Assembly: GCF_041262525.1 (NCBI RefSeq)
Contig: NZ_JBGCCK010000012.1
Span: 173,928 to 237,927, forward strand
Direction: 5' to 3'
Source of the DNA: Streptacidiphilus sp041262525
GTDB taxonomy: Bacteria > Actinomycetota > Actinomycetes > Streptomycetales > Streptomycetaceae
Length of the DNA stretch: 64,000 nucleotides
In this document: positions 37,200 through 46,101 of the stretch, one piece after another
How positions within the stretch are numbered: position 1 is the stretch's first letter
Layout of the letters: the number at the start of each line of letters is the position of its first letter
Made by a program: the position numbers and the translations under genes
Notes under the pieces: model-generated
Database searches by the model: none
Told to the model about the DNA's origin: nothing
What the model saw: the letters and a program-made list of their open reading frames with translations, nothing else

Positions 37200-37844
37200 T
37201 CAGCCGGCCGTCAGCAGCGGGCGCAGTACGCCGCTCTGGAGCCGGACCACCAGGGGTGGCGCGTAGCGGCGGGCCAGCAGCATCACCGGCAGCGCCACGG
37301 CCACGCCGACCAGCAGGCCGACGACCACGTCGTGCGGGTAGTGGGCGCCGACCCAGACGCGGGCGAAGGCCATCAGCAGGGCCAGCGCCGCGGCGATGAT
37401 CCCCATCGTCCGGTTGACCACCCACAGCGCGGCCGCCGCAGCCGCGGCGATCGTGGCGTGGTTGCTCGGGAAGGACCAGTCGCCCACGCCGGGGCAGGGG
37501 TCCACGGTCACCGTGCCCGCGATCGACTGGCAGGGCCTGGCCTCGGTGAAGATGGTCTTGAAGAGGTCGTTGACCACATAGGCCACGACCACCGCCACCG
37601 GGACCGCCAGGGCGGTCGCCATCGCGGTGGCACTGCGCGCCTGACGGGCCTGCCACCAGCCCCAGACCATCATCAGGGCGACCAGGCCGAGGCCCAGGGT
37701 GGCGTAGAACGAGATCAGGCTGTCGAGCCAGTGCGGGGCGCTCTGTGCCTGGCGGGTGAACCAGGTGTAGAGGCCGCCGTCGATCGACTTGCCGTTCATG
37801 GCCAGTTGGCTGAGGGCCGACTGGCTCTGCGCGAGGTTGTTCAA
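37200..37844 (-). CDS. PAP2-family membrane phosphatase
   Basis: 214 residues with about five membrane helices. All three PAP2 motifs are present: KTIFTEARP (~95-103), PSNHAT (~125-130, a PSGH variant) and RVWVGAHYPHDV (~158-169). Members remove phosphate from lipid phosphates such as undecaprenyl pyrophosphate or phosphatidate. It lies six bases after dedA on the same strand; the two envelope genes look like one operon. Confidence 0.9.
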   Translation of the reverse strand: MNNLAQSQSALSQLAMNGKSIDGGLYTWFTRQAQSAPHWLDSLISFYATLGLGLVALMMVWGWWQARQARSATAMATALAVPVAVVVAYVVNDLFKTIFTEARPCQSIAGTVTVDPCPGVGDWSFPSNHATIAAAAAAALWVVNRTMGIIAAALALLMAFARVWVGAHYPHDVVVGLLVGVAVALPVMLLARRYAPPLVVRLQSGVLRPLLTAG

Positions 37845-37850
37845 GGTGTC

Positions 37851-38507
37851 TTACTCCGCGGAGGCGCTGTGCTTACGCGAGCGCAGCAGTTCGAGGGCGA
37901 TCGGGATGACCGAGATGACCACGATGAGAGCGATGATCGGCAGCAGGTACTTGTCGATGCTCGGGATGCTGGAGCCGAGCGCGTAGCCGGCCAGCGTCAC
38001 GCCGATGGACCAGATCAGTCCGCCGACGACCTGCCACAGCGTGAAGACCTTGACCGGCACGTTCAGCGCGCCCGCCATCGGGTTCAGCACGGTGCGCACG
38101 ACCGGGATGAAGCGGGCCAGCACGATCGCCTTGGCGTAGCCGTACTTCGCCAGGATCTCCTCCGCGCGGGCCGCGCCCTGCTGGAGGTGCTTGTTCTTGC
38201 TCTTGGCGAGGAGGGTCTTTCCGCCCTTCTGGCCGATCACGTAGCCGACCTGTGCGCCGGCCAGGGCGCCGACCACGGCGCAGGCGAGGACGGCGGCCAG
38301 ATTCAGGTGGACGCCGTTCTTGCTGGTGGTGCAGAGCAGTCCGGCGGTGAAGAGCAGCGAGTCACCGGGTAGGAAGAACCCGACGAGCAGGCCGGTCTCG
38401 GCGAAGAGGATGGCCGCGATGCCCAGCGCACCGAAGGCGGCGAGCAGTGAGTTCGCATCGAGGAGGTTCACCGCGAGCTGGTTCACGGCCGAGGGGTCCG
38501 GGGCCAT
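37851..38507 (-). CDS. DedA-family membrane protein
   Basis: 218 residues with the DedA/SNARE-associated core: FFLPGDSLLFTAG (~45-57), ARFIPVVRTVLNPMAG (~140-155) and GGLIWSIGVTLAGYALGS. DedA proteins are linked to undecaprenyl-phosphate recycling and to proton-motive-force maintenance. Its start faces the BlaI-type gene across a region with two dyads. Confidence 0.92.
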   Translation of the reverse strand: MAPDPSAVNQLAVNLLDANSLLAAFGALGIAAILFAETGLLVGFFLPGDSLLFTAGLLCTTSKNGVHLNLAAVLACAVVGALAGAQVGYVIGQKGGKTLLAKSKNKHLQQGAARAEEILAKYGYAKAIVLARFIPVVRTVLNPMAGALNVPVKVFTLWQVVGGLIWSIGVTLAGYALGSSIPSIDKYLLPIIALIVVISVIPIALELLRSRKHSASAE

Positions 38508-38549
38508 GGCTTGATCCTCCTGCGATAGTGGACTCTGGTTCGTTATCGT

Positions 38550-38585
38550 CTACATACGTGTAGTCGTTCCGTGCCACTGTAGTGG
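38550..38585. promoter_or_regulatory. two dyads in the dedA/blaI-like divergent promoter
   Basis: CTACA-TACG-TGTAG (38550-38563) is a perfect dyad that matches the TACA-N2-4-TGTA form of BlaI/MecI operators. CCACT-GT-AGTGG (38574-38585) is a second dyad 11 bases on. The region lies between the two divergent starts. Confidence 0.6.
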
Positions 38586-38662
38586 ATGGAACCTGTGATT
38601 CCGAAGGCAACGACGCGTGCGATCGGTAAGAGCGTGTGGTCGGTGAGAGAGGCGGCGACGGC

Positions 38663-39031
38663 ATGGATGCGGCGGGGCATCGGCGCCACCCGGGCGAGCT
38701 GGAGTCCGGGGTGCTGACCGTGCTGTGGGGGGCGGCGGAGCCGCTGACTCCGGTGGAGATCCAGCGTGCGCTCGGTGGGGGCCTGGCGCGGACGACGGTG
38801 AACACGATTCTGTCCCGTCTGCACGAGAAGGGCATGGTCGAGCGCACGCGCAGCGGCCGGGCCTTCGCTTACGCCCCCGCGCGCGAGGCGCGCGACGCGC
38901 CGGGCCTGGCGGCCCGCCGGATGCGTTCGGAGCTGGAGAAGGAGCAGGACCGCGAGGCCGTGCTGGCCCGCTTCGTCTCCGGCCTCAGCGGCGAGGACGA
39001 GGAACACCTGCGTCGCCTGCTCGGTTCGTAG
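38663..39031 (+). CDS. BlaI/MecI/CopY-family repressor
   Basis: 122 residues from the ATG at 38663; a GTG at 38636 would add nine residues. The winged-helix reads GELESGVLTVLWGAAEPLTPVEIQRAL then ARTTVNTILSRLHEKGMVER. The C-terminal LEKEQDREAVLARFVSGLSGEDEEHLRRLL is the dimerisation region. BlaI-type repressors are cleaved by an M56 protease in response to cell-wall stress. No M56 gene lies adjacent here, which is unusual. The dyads upstream probably regulate itself and dedA. Confidence 0.88.
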   Translation: MDAAGHRRHPGELESGVLTVLWGAAEPLTPVEIQRALGGGLARTTVNTILSRLHEKGMVERTRSGRAFAYAPAREARDAPGLAARRMRSELEKEQDREAVLARFVSGLSGEDEEHLRRLLGS

Positions 39032-39080
39032 GGCGTGTGCCGTGCCGTGCCGCGGCTGACGCGTCGGCGATGATGGGCGC

Positions 39081-39497
39081 ATGGCATTCAGCACCCGCAC
39101 CATCCAGCTGACCACCGGTCACCGCGAGGCGGCCGTCGATCTGACGGACCGTTGTGAGAGCTTCCTCGCCGAGGTCGCGCCCGGCGCCGACGGGCTGCTC
39201 AACGTGTTCGTGCCGCATGCCACCGCCGGCGTCGCTGTGATCGAGACGGGGGCGGGGAGCGACGACGACCTGCTGGCCGCGCTGCGCACGCTGCTGCCCG
39301 CGGACGACCGGTGGCGGCACCGCCACGGCTCGCCCGGTCACGGCAGGGACCACGTCCTGCCGGGGTTGGTGGCTCCGCACGCGACGCTGCCGGTCGTCGG
39401 CGGGCGTCCGGCGCTCGGGACCTGGCAGTCGATCGTGCTGATCGACACGAACGTGGACAACCCCACCAGGACCGTCCGCTTCTCCTACCTCGGCTGA
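39081..39497 (+). CDS. YjbQ-type protein (secondary thiamine-phosphate synthase family)
   Basis: 138 residues. Family features are VFVPHATAGVAVIETG (~43-58), RHRHGSPGHGRDH (~79-91) and GTWQSIVLIDTNVDNPTR (~112-129). YjbQ proteins are small trimers with weak thiamine-phosphate synthase activity. It follows the BlaI gene by 49 bases on the same strand, but operon membership is uncertain. Confidence 0.93.
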   Translation: MAFSTRTIQLTTGHREAAVDLTDRCESFLAEVAPGADGLLNVFVPHATAGVAVIETGAGSDDDLLAALRTLLPADDRWRHRHGSPGHGRDHVLPGLVAPHATLPVVGGRPALGTWQSIVLIDTNVDNPTRTVRFSYLG

Positions 39498-39668
39498 CAC
39501 ACCCTCACCACGCCTGGGCCCGCCGATCTGACGAATCTTCAGTCTTTCGTGTCAATCGGTGGCATGGACACTTCCCTGTCGGGTTACTCGCTGGTACACA
39601 AGTGTGGACGCGCGTCGAACTGTGCCCCACCTCACAGTCGTGCACCACCACGTAGCAGTGGAGGTTCC

Positions 39669-40478
39669 ATGCGCATGCCCGGATCTGCGCTCAAACGACT
39701 CATCGCCACCGCCTTCGCCACCGCGGCGCTGGCCGCCGGCGCCCTCGCCGTCGCCCCCGGCGCGCAGGCGTCCTCCGGCGGGTACGTCGCCCTGGGCGAC
39801 TCCTACTCCTCCGGCGTCGGCAGCGGCAGCTACATCTCTTCCAGCGGGTCCTGCTACCGCAGCACGCTCGCCTACCCCTACCTGTGGCAGCAGGCGCACG
39901 CGCCGTCCAGCTTCGGCTTCGTCGCCTGCAGCGGGGCGACCACGACGGACGTGCTCAACAACCAGATCTCGGCGCTGAGCAGCGGCACCACCGAGGTCAG
40001 CATCACCATCGGCGGCAACGACGCGGGCTTCTCGCCGACCATGCAGACCTGCGTGCTGCAGGGCACCAGCGCCTGCCTGAGCGCCGTCGCGACGGCGGAG
40101 AACTACATCAACACCCAGCTGGCGTCCCGGCTCGACGCGGTGTACTCGGCGATCCGGTCGCACGCACCCAACGCCCACGTCGTGGTGCTGGACTACCCGC
40201 ACCTCTACGAGGTGCCCGGCAGCTGCTGGTTCGGCATAAGCGACACCAGCCGCACGGCGATCAACGGCGCGGCCGACGACCTGGCGACGGTGACCGCCAA
40301 GGAGGTCGCCAAGTACGGGTACAGCTTCGGCGACGTGCGCGACGCCTTCTCCGGCCACGAGATCTGCTCGGGCGACTCCTGGCTCCACAGCACCACCTGG
40401 CCGATATACGAGTCGTACCACCCCACCTCCTCCGGCCAGTCCGGCGGCTACCTCCCGGTGTTCAGCGCGAACGCGTAA
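39669..40478 (+). CDS. secreted SGNH/GDSL-family esterase or lipase
   Basis: 269 residues with a signal peptide (RLIATAFATAALAAGALAVA, cleavage at AQA-S near residue 36). Block I is VALGDSYSSGVG with the nucleophilic Ser, block III is GGNDAGFS, and block V is YHPTSSGQ with the catalytic His. Six or more Cys suggest disulfides, as in streptomycete lipases. It hydrolyses ester bonds outside the cell; the substrate is not shown. ATG at 39669 follows GGAGG. Confidence 0.9.
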   Translation: MRMPGSALKRLIATAFATAALAAGALAVAPGAQASSGGYVALGDSYSSGVGSGSYISSSGSCYRSTLAYPYLWQQAHAPSSFGFVACSGATTTDVLNNQISALSSGTTEVSITIGGNDAGFSPTMQTCVLQGTSACLSAVATAENYINTQLASRLDAVYSAIRSHAPNAHVVVLDYPHLYEVPGSCWFGISDTSRTAINGAADDLATVTAKEVAKYGYSFGDVRDAFSGHEICSGDSWLHSTTWPIYESYHPTSSGQSGGYLPVFSANA

Positions 40479-40511
40479 GGCAGCGACCGTCAGTGATCCG
40501 ATAATGGGTGC

Positions 40512-40916
40512 ATGACGTCAGATCAGCACGAGCCGCTCGTCCACCACGTCGAGCTGTGGATGGACGACCTGGCCCTCGCCGAGCGTGAGTGGGGGCCGGT
40601 GCTGACCGCCCTCGGCTGCGAGCCGTTCCAGCACTGGGAGAACGGCCGCAGCTGGCGGCGGGGCGGCAGCTATGTGGTGATCGAGCAGTCGCCGGCACTC
40701 CGGCCCGGAGGGCACGACCGGCTCCGGGCCGGCATCAACCACCTCGCGCTGCGCGGGCCGAAGCCGGCGGTGCTCAGCGCCGCGCTCGCCGCGGGCTGGC
40801 GGCAGCGGGTCGACACCGGCACGGCCGTCCACCTCCTCGACGGCCAGGGCTTCGAGCTCGAGGTCGTCTACGACGAAGAGGTCTCCGGTCAGACGGACGA
40901 GTCCGCGGTGGCGTAG
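40512..40916 (+). CDS. VOC-superfamily (glyoxalase-like) protein
   Basis: 134 residues, single VOC module. The N-terminal VHHVELWMDDLALAEREWGPVLTALG and C-terminal GQGFELEVVYDE are typical, with candidate metal ligands His14 and Glu near 117. The substrate is unknown. Its 3' end overlaps the end of the convergent acyl-CoA ligase gene by 28 bases. Confidence 0.85.
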   Translation: MTSDQHEPLVHHVELWMDDLALAEREWGPVLTALGCEPFQHWENGRSWRRGGSYVVIEQSPALRPGGHDRLRAGINHLALRGPKPAVLSAALAAGWRQRVDTGTAVHLLDGQGFELEVVYDEEVSGQTDESAVA

Positions 40917-42751
40917 AGCGCCTCGATGTCCGCTGCGCAGTAGCGGGCGATCGCGCGGCGGCGGAGCTTGAGCGAGGGGGTCAGCAGGCCCTCCTGTTCG
41001 GTGAAGTCCGTGGCCAGGATCCTGAAGGCGCGGATCGACTCGGCGCGGGAGACGGCGGTGTTGGCGCCGAGGACCGCGCGTTGCAGTTCGGTGTGGATCT
41101 CCGGGTCGCGCGCGGCCTCCTCCGCCGTGAGCGGGGCGCGGCCGTGGAGGCGGAGCCAGTGCTCGACGGCCTCCGCGTCCAGGGTGATCAGCGCGCCGAT
41201 GAACGGACGGTCGTCCCCGACGAGCAGGCAGTGCGCCACCAGCGGATGGATCCGGACCCGGTCCTCCAGGAGGACGGGTGCCACGCTCTTGCCGCCGCTG
41301 GTGACGATGATCTCCTTCTTGCGGCCGGTGATCCGCAGGTAGCCCTGCGCGTCCAGATGGCCGAGGTCGCCGGTGGCGAGCCAGCCGCCGCGCAGCGAAC
41401 TCGCCGTCGCCTCATGGTCGTTGTGGTAGCCGTGGAAGACCTGGCCGCCGGAGAGCCAGACCTCGCCGTCCTCGGCGATCAGCACGCTGGTGCCCGGGAT
41501 CGGCTGGCCGACCGTGCCGAAGCGGGGGCGGTCCGGCGGGTTGGCGGTAGCGGCGGCGGTGGTCTCGGTGAGCCCGTAGCCCTCGATCACGGTGACGCCA
41601 GCGCCCTGGAAGAAGAGCGCCTGTTCGCGGCTCATCGCAGAACCGCCCGACATCGCGTAGCGCACGCGGCCGCCGAGCACCGCGCGCACCTTGCCGTAGA
41701 CCAGGGTCTCGTACAGCTGGTGCTGCATCCGCAGCGCCGCCGACGGGCCGGGACCCTCGTCGAAGGCGTGCCGCTCCAGCGCGGTCGCGTAGCGGACGGC
41801 GGCCGCGTGGGCCTTCTCGAACACCGCTGCGCGGCCGGACTCCTGGGCCCGCTGCCGGGCGCGTTGCACCAGCTTTTCGAAGATGTAGGGGACGGCGAGC
41901 AGAAAGGTCGGCTGGAAGGAGGCGAGCGCGGGCAGCAGTTCGCCGGGCGACAGGCTCGGTTCGTGGCCGAGCCTGACGCCGGCGCGCAGCGAGGCGACCT
42001 GGATCATCCGGCCGAAGACGTGCGCGAGCGGCAGGAAGAGCAGGGTGGAGGGCTGCTCGCCGGCCTTGTTGCTGAACACGGATGCGTAGCGGGCGAGCAG
42101 GTTGTCCGACTCGGCCATGAAGTTGCCGTGCGTGAGCACGCAGCCCTTGGGGCGGCCGGTGGTGCCGGAGGTGTAGATGAGGGTGGCCACCGTGTCCGCG
42201 CCGACGGCCTGGCGGTGGCGCAGGATCACCTCGTCGTCCACGGACCGGCCCGCGTAGGTGAGTTGCTTGAGCGCGCCCGCGTCGAGCTGCCAGATCATGC
42301 GCAGATGCGGCAGCCCGTCGCAGACGGATCCGACGGTCATCGCATGATCCTCGTGCTCGACGACGCAGGCCACGGCCTGCGAGTCGGCGAGGATCCAGCG
42401 CAGCTGGTCGGCGGAGGAGGTCGGGTAGACGGGGACGGGCTGCGCGCCGATGGACCAGAGGGCGTAGTCCAGCACGGTCCACTCGTAGCGGGTGCGCGAC
42501 ATCAGCGCGACCCGGTCGCCGAAGCGGACACCCTGGTGCAGCAGGCCCTTGGCGAGGGCCAGCACCTCGTCCCTGAACCGCGCGGCCGATACGTCGACCC
42601 ACTCGGACGTGCCCGCGCCGCCGAGCCCGCCGCCGGTCCGCCGGGCCAGGACCGGATGGTCCGGCGTGGATTCCGCGGTGCGGTAGACGGACTCGGCCAG
42701 CCCCTCGGTACGCGGAGACCTGGCCAAGGCCGGAACACTGAATTCGCGCAC
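40889..42751 (-). CDS. long-chain fatty-acid-CoA ligase (AMP-forming, FadD-like)
   Basis: 620-residue ANL-superfamily enzyme. The phosphate loop is LIYTSGTTGRPKGCVLTHG (~184-202), the acyl-AMP motif is YGLTETTA (~387-394), and the hinge and C-terminal catalytic region include GDLGHLDAQGYLRITGRKKEIIVTSGGK (~455-482, in two stretches) with its Lys. It activates fatty acids via acyl-AMP to acyl-CoA. GTG at 42751 follows GGGAG. A CGCAAGTT dyad lies upstream. Confidence 0.93.
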   Translation of the reverse strand: MREFSVPALARSPRTEGLAESVYRTAESTPDHPVLARRTGGGLGGAGTSEWVDVSAARFRDEVLALAKGLLHQGVRFGDRVALMSRTRYEWTVLDYALWSIGAQPVPVYPTSSADQLRWILADSQAVACVVEHEDHAMTVGSVCDGLPHLRMIWQLDAGALKQLTYAGRSVDDEVILRHRQAVGADTVATLIYTSGTTGRPKGCVLTHGNFMAESDNLLARYASVFSNKAGEQPSTLLFLPLAHVFGRMIQVASLRAGVRLGHEPSLSPGELLPALASFQPTFLLAVPYIFEKLVQRARQRAQESGRAAVFEKAHAAAVRYATALERHAFDEGPGPSAALRMQHQLYETLVYGKVRAVLGGRVRYAMSGGSAMSREQALFFQGAGVTVIEGYGLTETTAAATANPPDRPRFGTVGQPIPGTSVLIAEDGEVWLSGGQVFHGYHNDHEATASSLRGGWLATGDLGHLDAQGYLRITGRKKEIIVTSGGKSVAPVLLEDRVRIHPLVAHCLLVGDDRPFIGALITLDAEAVEHWLRLHGRAPLTAEEAARDPEIHTELQRAVLGANTAVSRAESIRAFRILATDFTEQEGLLTPSLKLRRRAIARYCAADIEALYATADSSV

Positions 42752-43057
42752 GTGGCTCCCTCTTCCGCCCCCCGGGCCGGAGGAGACCACGGCCGCTGCG
42801 GTGGGGCACGTGGACATCGCAAGTTACCTGACGGAAACTTGCGCGGCCATAGCGCCCGGCCGCCTTCACAGGAGTTCCACGCGTCAGACGCACCCGCCGT
42901 ACACCAACCGCTGGTGGTGACAGGTGATTTGGCTGATGTGCCTGGTTTGTCCGAGCTCCCTGGGCAAAGGAGGGGGTGATGGTGCGGGCGACAGTCGAAC
43001 TGGCGCTCTTGCAAGTAGTAGAGTCGCCGCGATTCTGCCGGGCCCTGAGAGGAATCC
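42752..43057. other. 306-base divergent intergenic region (ligase/cvnA)
   Basis: No gene is supported here. It holds the ligase upstream region, with a perfect 8-bp dyad CGCAAGTT (42818-42825)/AACTTGCG (42836-42843), and the cvnA promoter. The latter has a -10-like TAGAGT (43019-43024) and a weak TCGAAC (42995-43000) 18 bases upstream. CTTGCAAG near 43010 is a small palindrome just before the -10. Confidence 0.5.
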
Positions 43058-45691
43058 ATGCGCTTCCGCCGCAGATCCATCCGCGCGAAGATCACCGCGC
43101 TGCTCCTGGTGCCGCTCACCGCGCTGACCGGCCTGTGGGCCTACACGTCCGCGCTGTCGGTCAGCCAGGTCTGGGGCCTGGTCCAGGTCAGTGCCGAGTA
43201 CCGCTGGTTCGGGACGCCGGCCGACACTCTGTCACGGGCCCTGCAGGACGAGCGCCGGGTGGCCGTGGCCTTCGCCGCCTCGAGGATGAAGCCCGGCACC
43301 GTGCCGAGCGCCGCGGACCTCGCACCGCTGCGCGCGGTCGAGGCGAAGACGGACGCGGCAGCGGCGGTGTTCGAGGCGCGTGCGAAGGATCCGGGGCACC
43401 GCGGCGATCTGAATGCGGCCGAGACGGCGACGCTGCAGGACGTCCAGGGGCAGCTGACCAGGCTCGACGGCGAGCGTGCCGTCGTCGAGCAGCGCTACAC
43501 CGACTGGTACAGCGTCTACATCTGGTACACGAGTCTCCAGGACCCGTTCTTCACCTTCCGGCTGCAGCTCAGCGACATCTCCGGCGGCGATCTGGCCCGC
43601 AACGCGCAGAACCTGATCGAACTGGTCCGGGCCCGCGAGTACATCTCACGCGAGGACGCGCTCCAGGAGGGCGCGCACTACCAGGGGAAGCTGAGCCAGG
43701 CCGAGTTCCAGGAACTGCTCGCGACCGGTGCGACCGAGCAGCTGCTGTTCCGGGTCCACTATTCCGAGCTGCCCGCGCCGATCGCCGCCCTCTACCACCC
43801 GTTCACCGAGGGCTCCTACTACTTCGAGCTGAACACGCTCGAGGGCCTCACCTCCGGGCTCGGCGAGGCCGATCTGGCCGGCCGGATGGACTACCCGCAG
43901 TGGCGTGAGACCGCGGACCAGGTGCTGGCCCAGCTCAGCTCGATCAACCAGCAGGCCGCCACCATGGCCGGTCAGCAGGCCCAGGACTACGCGATCGGCG
44001 TGATCCGGAACGACGCCTTCGCCGGCATCGGCGGTCTGCTGGCGGTCCTGGCCACCGTCTTCATCTCACTCAGGATCGGTCGGCGCCTGGTCAGGGAGCT
44101 GGTCGGCCTGCGGGACGGCGCCTTCGAACTCGCCGGGGTACGGCTGCCGACCGTGATGCAGAGGCTGCGCGACGGCGAGAAGGTCGACGTCGCGGTGGAG
44201 GCCCCGCCGCTCATCTGGCCCGGCGGCGGCACTGGATCCGGTGACGCAACCACGCACGACGAGCTCTCCCAGCTCGGCCGGGCGTTCAACGCCGTGCAGC
44301 GGGCCGCCATCGAGGCCGCGGTCGAGCAGGCGGAGCTGCGTCGCGGCATCGCGGCGGTCTTCGTCAACCTCGCCCGCCGCAGCCAGGCGCTGCTGCACCG
44401 GCAGCTCTCGCTGCTCGACGAGATGGAGCGCCGCGCGGAGGAGCCCGGCGAGCTGGAGGACCTCTTCAAGCTCGACCACCTCACCACCCGCATGCGCCGC
44501 CACGCAGAGGGCCTGATCATCCTCTCGGGCGCGGCGCCCGGCCGTTCCTGGCGGCGGCCGGTGCGGATCCTGGACGTGGTCCGCGCGGGCGTCGGCGAGA
44601 TCGAGGACTACGCGCGGGTCCGGGTGCACCGGATGCCGCCGGTCGCCGTGGTCGGCGCGGCCGTGTCCGACCTGGTCCATCTGCTCGCCGAACTCGTCGA
44701 GAACGCCACGGTCTTCTCGCCCCCGCACACGCAGGTCAGGATCCAGGGCGAGGAGGTCGCGAACGGCTTCGTGCTGGAGATCGACGACCGCGGCCTGGGC
44801 ATGGGCGACGAGGCGCTCTTCGCCGCCAACGACCGGCTCGCGACCGGGGGCGACTTCGACCTCGGCGACACCGACCGGCTCGGCCTCTTCGTGGTCAGCC
44901 GACTGGCGTCGCGCCACCAGATCCGGGTCTCGCTGCGCCGCTCGCCCTACGGCGGCACCACGGCCGTGGTGCTGCTGCCGCGCGAGCTGCTCACGCCCGC
45001 CCCGCCGCGACCCGGCGACGCGGACGCGTCCGGCGAGCATGTCGCGCCCGCGCAGCTGACCCGGATCCCGCGCGACCCGGGCCTCCAGCAGCGCCGCCGT
45101 ACGGACGTCGTCCGGGTCGGCCCCCCGACCGGCCGGCACCGCGCCGAGCAGGCCGCGGCCGAGGCGGCGGCCTACGCCGCGCAGCAGGGCGGCCCGCGCC
45201 CGCACACGCCGGACGAGGGCCTCAGCAGCGGCGGCCTCCCGCTCCGCCGCCCGCAGCGGGCACTGCCGGCCGCGCCCGCGTCGTCGCCCGTGTCCCAGCC
45301 GCCGTCTCCGCGTCAGGAGGTGCTGGACGACGACGTCCTGGCCGAGGAACTGCTGTCCGACGCGCTGTTCTCGGACGAGCGGCTGCCCGGGGGGATCACC
45401 TCCGAGGTGGCGGTTCCGGCGTTGCCGAGGCGGGTGCGGCAGGCGAACCTGGCGCCGCAGCTGCGGCGGACGGCGGAAGGCACGTCGGCGTCGGCGGGGC
45501 CGGACTCCGGCGGCGGGGAGCGCGCAGAGCGCACGCCCGAGCAGGCGCGGGCCACCTTCGCCTCGTTCCAGCGCGGCCTCTCGCGCGGACGCGAGGAACA
45601 GCGCGACCAGAACCACCGGCACGACCGGAACGATCAGCACGATCAGCACGCGGCGACAAATGATCCGACTTCGGAGGGAACCACCCGATGA
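43058..45691 (+). CDS. cvnA: conservon sensor protein CvnA (nitrate-sensor-like histidine kinase)
   Basis: 877 residues. A TM helix at ~13-33 and another at ~315-335 flank an extracytoplasmic nitrate/nitrite-sensor-like region. Next come a HAMP-like linker and the pseudo-dimerisation motif FKLDHLTTRMRRHAEGLIIL (~466-485). The ATPase domain has ELVENATVFSPP, DRGLGMG and GLFVVSRLA. The final ~200 residues are Pro/Arg-rich and disordered. CvnA anchors a membrane complex with CvnB, CvnC and the GTPase CvnD. Overlaps cvnB by four bases (ATGA). Confidence 0.92.
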   Translation: MRFRRRSIRAKITALLLVPLTALTGLWAYTSALSVSQVWGLVQVSAEYRWFGTPADTLSRALQDERRVAVAFAASRMKPGTVPSAADLAPLRAVEAKTDAAAAVFEARAKDPGHRGDLNAAETATLQDVQGQLTRLDGERAVVEQRYTDWYSVYIWYTSLQDPFFTFRLQLSDISGGDLARNAQNLIELVRAREYISREDALQEGAHYQGKLSQAEFQELLATGATEQLLFRVHYSELPAPIAALYHPFTEGSYYFELNTLEGLTSGLGEADLAGRMDYPQWRETADQVLAQLSSINQQAATMAGQQAQDYAIGVIRNDAFAGIGGLLAVLATVFISLRIGRRLVRELVGLRDGAFELAGVRLPTVMQRLRDGEKVDVAVEAPPLIWPGGGTGSGDATTHDELSQLGRAFNAVQRAAIEAAVEQAELRRGIAAVFVNLARRSQALLHRQLSLLDEMERRAEEPGELEDLFKLDHLTTRMRRHAEGLIILSGAAPGRSWRRPVRILDVVRAGVGEIEDYARVRVHRMPPVAVVGAAVSDLVHLLAELVENATVFSPPHTQVRIQGEEVANGFVLEIDDRGLGMGDEALFAANDRLATGGDFDLGDTDRLGLFVVSRLASRHQIRVSLRRSPYGGTTAVVLLPRELLTPAPPRPGDADASGEHVAPAQLTRIPRDPGLQQRRRTDVVRVGPPTGRHRAEQAAAEAAAYAAQQGGPRPHTPDEGLSSGGLPLRRPQRALPAAPASSPVSQPPSPRQEVLDDDVLAEELLSDALFSDERLPGGITSEVAVPALPRRVRQANLAPQLRRTAEGTSASAGPDSGGGERAERTPEQARATFASFQRGLSRGREEQRDQNHRHDRNDQHDQHAATNDPTSEGTTR

Positions 45692-46101
45692 CAGCCACGA
45701 CGAAGCCTTCCGGAGACCTGAACTGGCTCCTGGACGACATGGTCCGTCGCGTGCCGGCCATCCGCCACGCCGTCGTGCTCTCCGGGGACGGGCTGGCCAC
45801 CGGCGCGTCGGGGGAGCTGGCGCGCGAGGACACCGAGCACCTGGCCGCCGTCGCCTCGGGTTTCCACAGCCTGGCGAAGGGCGCCAGCCGCCACTTCGAG
45901 GTGGGCGAGGTCCGGCAGACCATGGTCGAGCTCGACCAGGCCTTCCTCTTCGTCACGGCCGCGGGTGACGGCAGCTGCCTGGCGGTCCTCAGCGAGGCGG
46001 ACTCCGACGTGGGCCTGATCGCCTACGAGATGGCGTTGCTCGTCCGGCGGGTCGGTGAGCACCTCGGCACCGAGCCGCGGGCGTCGGCGTCGGCGGGGTG
46101 A
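45688..46101 (+). CDS. cvnB: roadblock/LC7-domain protein CvnB
   Basis: 137 residues. The roadblock/LC7 features are DLNWLLDDMVRRVPAIRHAV (~10-29), GDGLATGASGELARED and FVTAAGDGSCLAVLSEADSDVGL. Roadblock proteins act as partners or activators of small GTPases, here CvnD. Its start overlaps cvnA's stop and its stop overlaps cvnC's GTG start (GTGA), so the three are tightly coupled. Confidence 0.95.
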   Translation: MTATTKPSGDLNWLLDDMVRRVPAIRHAVVLSGDGLATGASGELAREDTEHLAAVASGFHSLAKGASRHFEVGEVRQTMVELDQAFLFVTAAGDGSCLAVLSEADSDVGLIAYEMALLVRRVGEHLGTEPRASASAG

